64,000 nt of DNA from Ricinus communis (Eukaryota; Streptophyta; Magnoliopsida; Malpighiales; Euphorbiaceae), in contig NC_063257.1 of NCBI RefSeq assembly GCF_019578655.1, positions 10,292,001 to 10,356,000 of the forward strand. The letters run 5' to 3'. The position numbers and the translations under genes were made by a program. Below the pieces are notes generated by a model, which was not told where the DNA came from, made no database searches, and was given only the letters and a program-made list of their open reading frames with translations. Shown here piece by piece: positions 62,301 through 64,000 of this stretch (the first letter of the stretch is position 1; every line of letters starts with the position of its first letter).

Positions 62301-63593
62301 ACCTTCATTACACTTCGATCGCCACTGATTATGACATGAAAAAGAAGTGTAAAATCAAATACACCACTCTAATAGTCACACTTGACTCTCATGTTATTAA
62401 TTACTAATCATCTATTTCTAAAAAGCGAGCATTACCTAATTTTCTGCTTGTACTTCGGCCTTCCTTTACCATTATCTCCTGCTACTTAACAGGAGTCCTA
62501 AAGATGCATTTGTAACAGCCATAATGGCTTTCCATTATCACTAAGAGCTCTTTTAAAAAGGCCTCACCTAAAAATTAAAAAGAAAATACAAAGAATAAAT
62601 AAGAAAGCATTCTCTCCTTTATTTCATGTTAGAAAACATAAAAAGTCGCTTACAACTTTGAATATTCATCTCAGCTACGACAGTGAAAAGGGAAGCTCAT
62701 AATTCCACATTCAAGCATTATTCTGAATGTTCCTTGCAAAATTTAAACTAAAACTACTGTGTTTCCAATTTTTCATTTTTCCTTTTTTCCATTGGAAAAC
62801 TTTCATTCAAACTTGACCTTTTTAAGCACCAATACAATGTCGGTGGAAAATTTAAATTAATTTTCTATTTGACAGATAAAAAGATTAAAAAATAAAATAA
62901 ATTGACATTGCATCCCTTTTAGCATTTCTACTAATAGTACAAAAATATCACCATGAGATTGGAGCAAAATAAAAGAAAATAGAAAGAAGTAGAGTATCGT
63001 AAGAGTAACAAGATTAATGCATTTTCCTCAAAAATGAAAAAACGAGATTAATGCACTGAAAGTATATAAGTAAGGCACCAATTACAAAATCAATCAAACA
63101 TATTATTGAATTCTTCAAGGTCAACATGAAAACAACAACCTTTACACAGAAGAGTCATAATTATTGCAATTAAGCATCTGGGTTATTTTCAAGCACACGA
63201 ATCAACATATAGTAAATAGTTATATTCCCATCGTAGTCTTAAAAAATGGGAAAAGAAATACAGAACTTGCCTGATTATGTGAGCATCCAAAAGTCTTGAT
63301 ATATATGGTCTGGAATAAAACAACAAGATTGTTGAGGCGCAAGTGTAAACATACATATATATATATATATAATTTAAATAAAAAAAAAACAGAGTGAAAG
63401 CAAAGACCTGAGTGCCAGGGATTTTGGGAGATAAAAGGGATTGAGAAAGGCTGATTCCATGATTAAGGTAACCTTTGTTCTTCTTAATGATTTTCTTGGG
63501 ATAAACTCCAACTGAATTGAGTGGCAAACGAAACCCAGGAGGAGCACCACCTCCACTACCACTACCAATTAACAAATCTTCTATGTCTTCCAT
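56391..63593 (-). CDS. CDKAL1-like threonylcarbamoyladenosine tRNA methylthiotransferase
   Basis: Eleven exons assembled from frame and splice sites: 63593-63408, 63309-63271, 61699-61608, 60630-60381, 60142-60023, 59951-59876, 59300-59092, 58958-58850, 58148-58056, 57528-57368, 56948-56391; about 630 residues. It adds a methylthio group to t6A37 of tRNA, giving ms2t6A, which aids Lys decoding. The N-terminal UPF0004 domain has [16 protein letters not shown], with Cys in FGC, NTCT and AGCVPQG binding the auxiliary [4Fe-4S]. The radical SAM motif is CLGACTYC (CxxxCxxC) in exon 5, with GAYGRD, VPVQSGS and CGFPGE following. A TRAM domain (about 430-490) precedes a Cys-rich stretch and a C-terminal hydrophobic anchor ([21 protein letters not shown]), implying ER tethering as in CDKAL1. 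The intron after exon 2 is GC-AG. Arabidopsis At1g72090 is the likely orthologue. Confidence 0.92.
58350..58517 (-). mobile_element. Au-type tRNA-derived SINE in a methylthiotransferase intron
   Basis: Read on the minus strand it begins GGGCAAGGGTAATGTTAAAG, has a B-box-like GGTCACAGGTTTAAATCATA, then GAAACAGCC, and later GGGAGCCTTATGCACTGTGG before a T-rich end. The order (A box, B box, AAACAGCC, then a GGGAGCCTTGTGCAC-type segment) is that of plant Au SINEs. It is diverged and contains an internal A-tract expansion. It lies between exons 8 and 9 in the sense orientation of the host gene. Confidence 0.7.
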
Positions 63594-64000
63594 TTCGCTC
63601 TTTCAAACACTTGCAGACTGCGACTAGTGCTGTGTGTTTACTATAGTACTTTTAAGTCCATTTCAGTTCTTGCCTATATTCAAGCTCTTCTTTTTGGGCT
63701 GAGAGTATATTGGATCTACTTGCAAACTTGTTTGATCCTCACTTTTAATTATATTAAGCCCATCAAAGTATAAAATTTGATTAATTAACTAATTAATTTT
63801 TTGTTCAATTTGAGTCCTTCAATTTTATAATTTAACCTTTTTTTAGTTAAAATATAATTCAGAAATAAAGATTGTCATAGTATTTAGTTGAAATCTATAA
63901 AATTTATAGAATTTGTTTACAAATCTAAAATTTATATTTAAACGAAATGAAAGTTAAACTAATATGTTATATAATCAAATTTGTATGGAATTAGCTATAA
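63594..64000. other. 5' flank of the methylthiotransferase gene
   Basis: Upstream of the ATG at 63593; contains its 5' UTR and promoter. No clear TATA box. From about 63760 on the sequence is AT-rich and repeat-like (TTCAATTTTATAATTTAACC). No other feature seen. Confidence 0.5.

Noticed and set aside
1..64000. CRISPR array, operon, phage or defence-type system
   Set aside because: The window is plant nuclear DNA; tandem repeats present are microsatellites or two-copy duplications without regular spacers.

Overview
This is nuclear DNA of a dicot plant: very AT-rich, repeat-filled intergenic DNA, spliced genes with GT-AG introns (one GC-AG), and plant-only families (DYW-type PPR, type I MADS, UGT, MCTP). 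The lineage below core eudicot cannot be fixed from sequence alone; a rosid is my guess. No bacterial-style operon, CRISPR array or phage is present.

Layout. 2.4-3.5 kb: LC8 dynein-light-chain-domain gene (-). 10.4-11.0 kb: small secreted Pro/Cys-rich protein gene (+). 12.5-13.9 kb: UGT88-like glycosyltransferase (-). 13.9-20.6 kb: a decayed endogenous caulimovirid, best fit Florendovirus, lying head-to-head with the UGT and starting within about 30-170 bp of its ATG. 20.6-25.3 kb: repeats, including a LINE-type RNase H relic. 25.3-28.3 kb: DYW-class PPR gene (+). 32.0-32.7 kb: M-gamma MADS-box relic (+). 33.2-35.0 kb: LEA/TMEM205-like (DUF4149) gene (-) with an ABRE/G-box promoter. 41.2-41.6 kb: a 7SL (SRP) RNA gene (-) with a complete plant Pol III promoter and T-run terminator. 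52.7-55.8 kb: MCTP6-like multi-C2 membrane protein (+). 56.4-63.6 kb: 11-exon CDKAL1-like tRNA methylthiotransferase gene (-). The last two genes are convergent.

The genes do not form one pathway. The LEA, MCTP6-like and methylthiotransferase genes look like the ancestral neighbourhood that, as I recall it, Arabidopsis keeps as two partial paralogous blocks (At1g22600-At1g22610 and At1g72090-At1g72100). The remainder is AT-rich DNA with MITE-like inverted repeats, a Helitron-like end, an Au-type SINE, tandem duplications and microsatellites.

I found no convincing undescribed multi-gene system. The observations most worth checking are the 7SL locus, the viral insertion that seems to separate the UGT from its own promoter, the 8-bp repeat flanking that insertion, the still-open viral ORF2, and the GC-AG intron.
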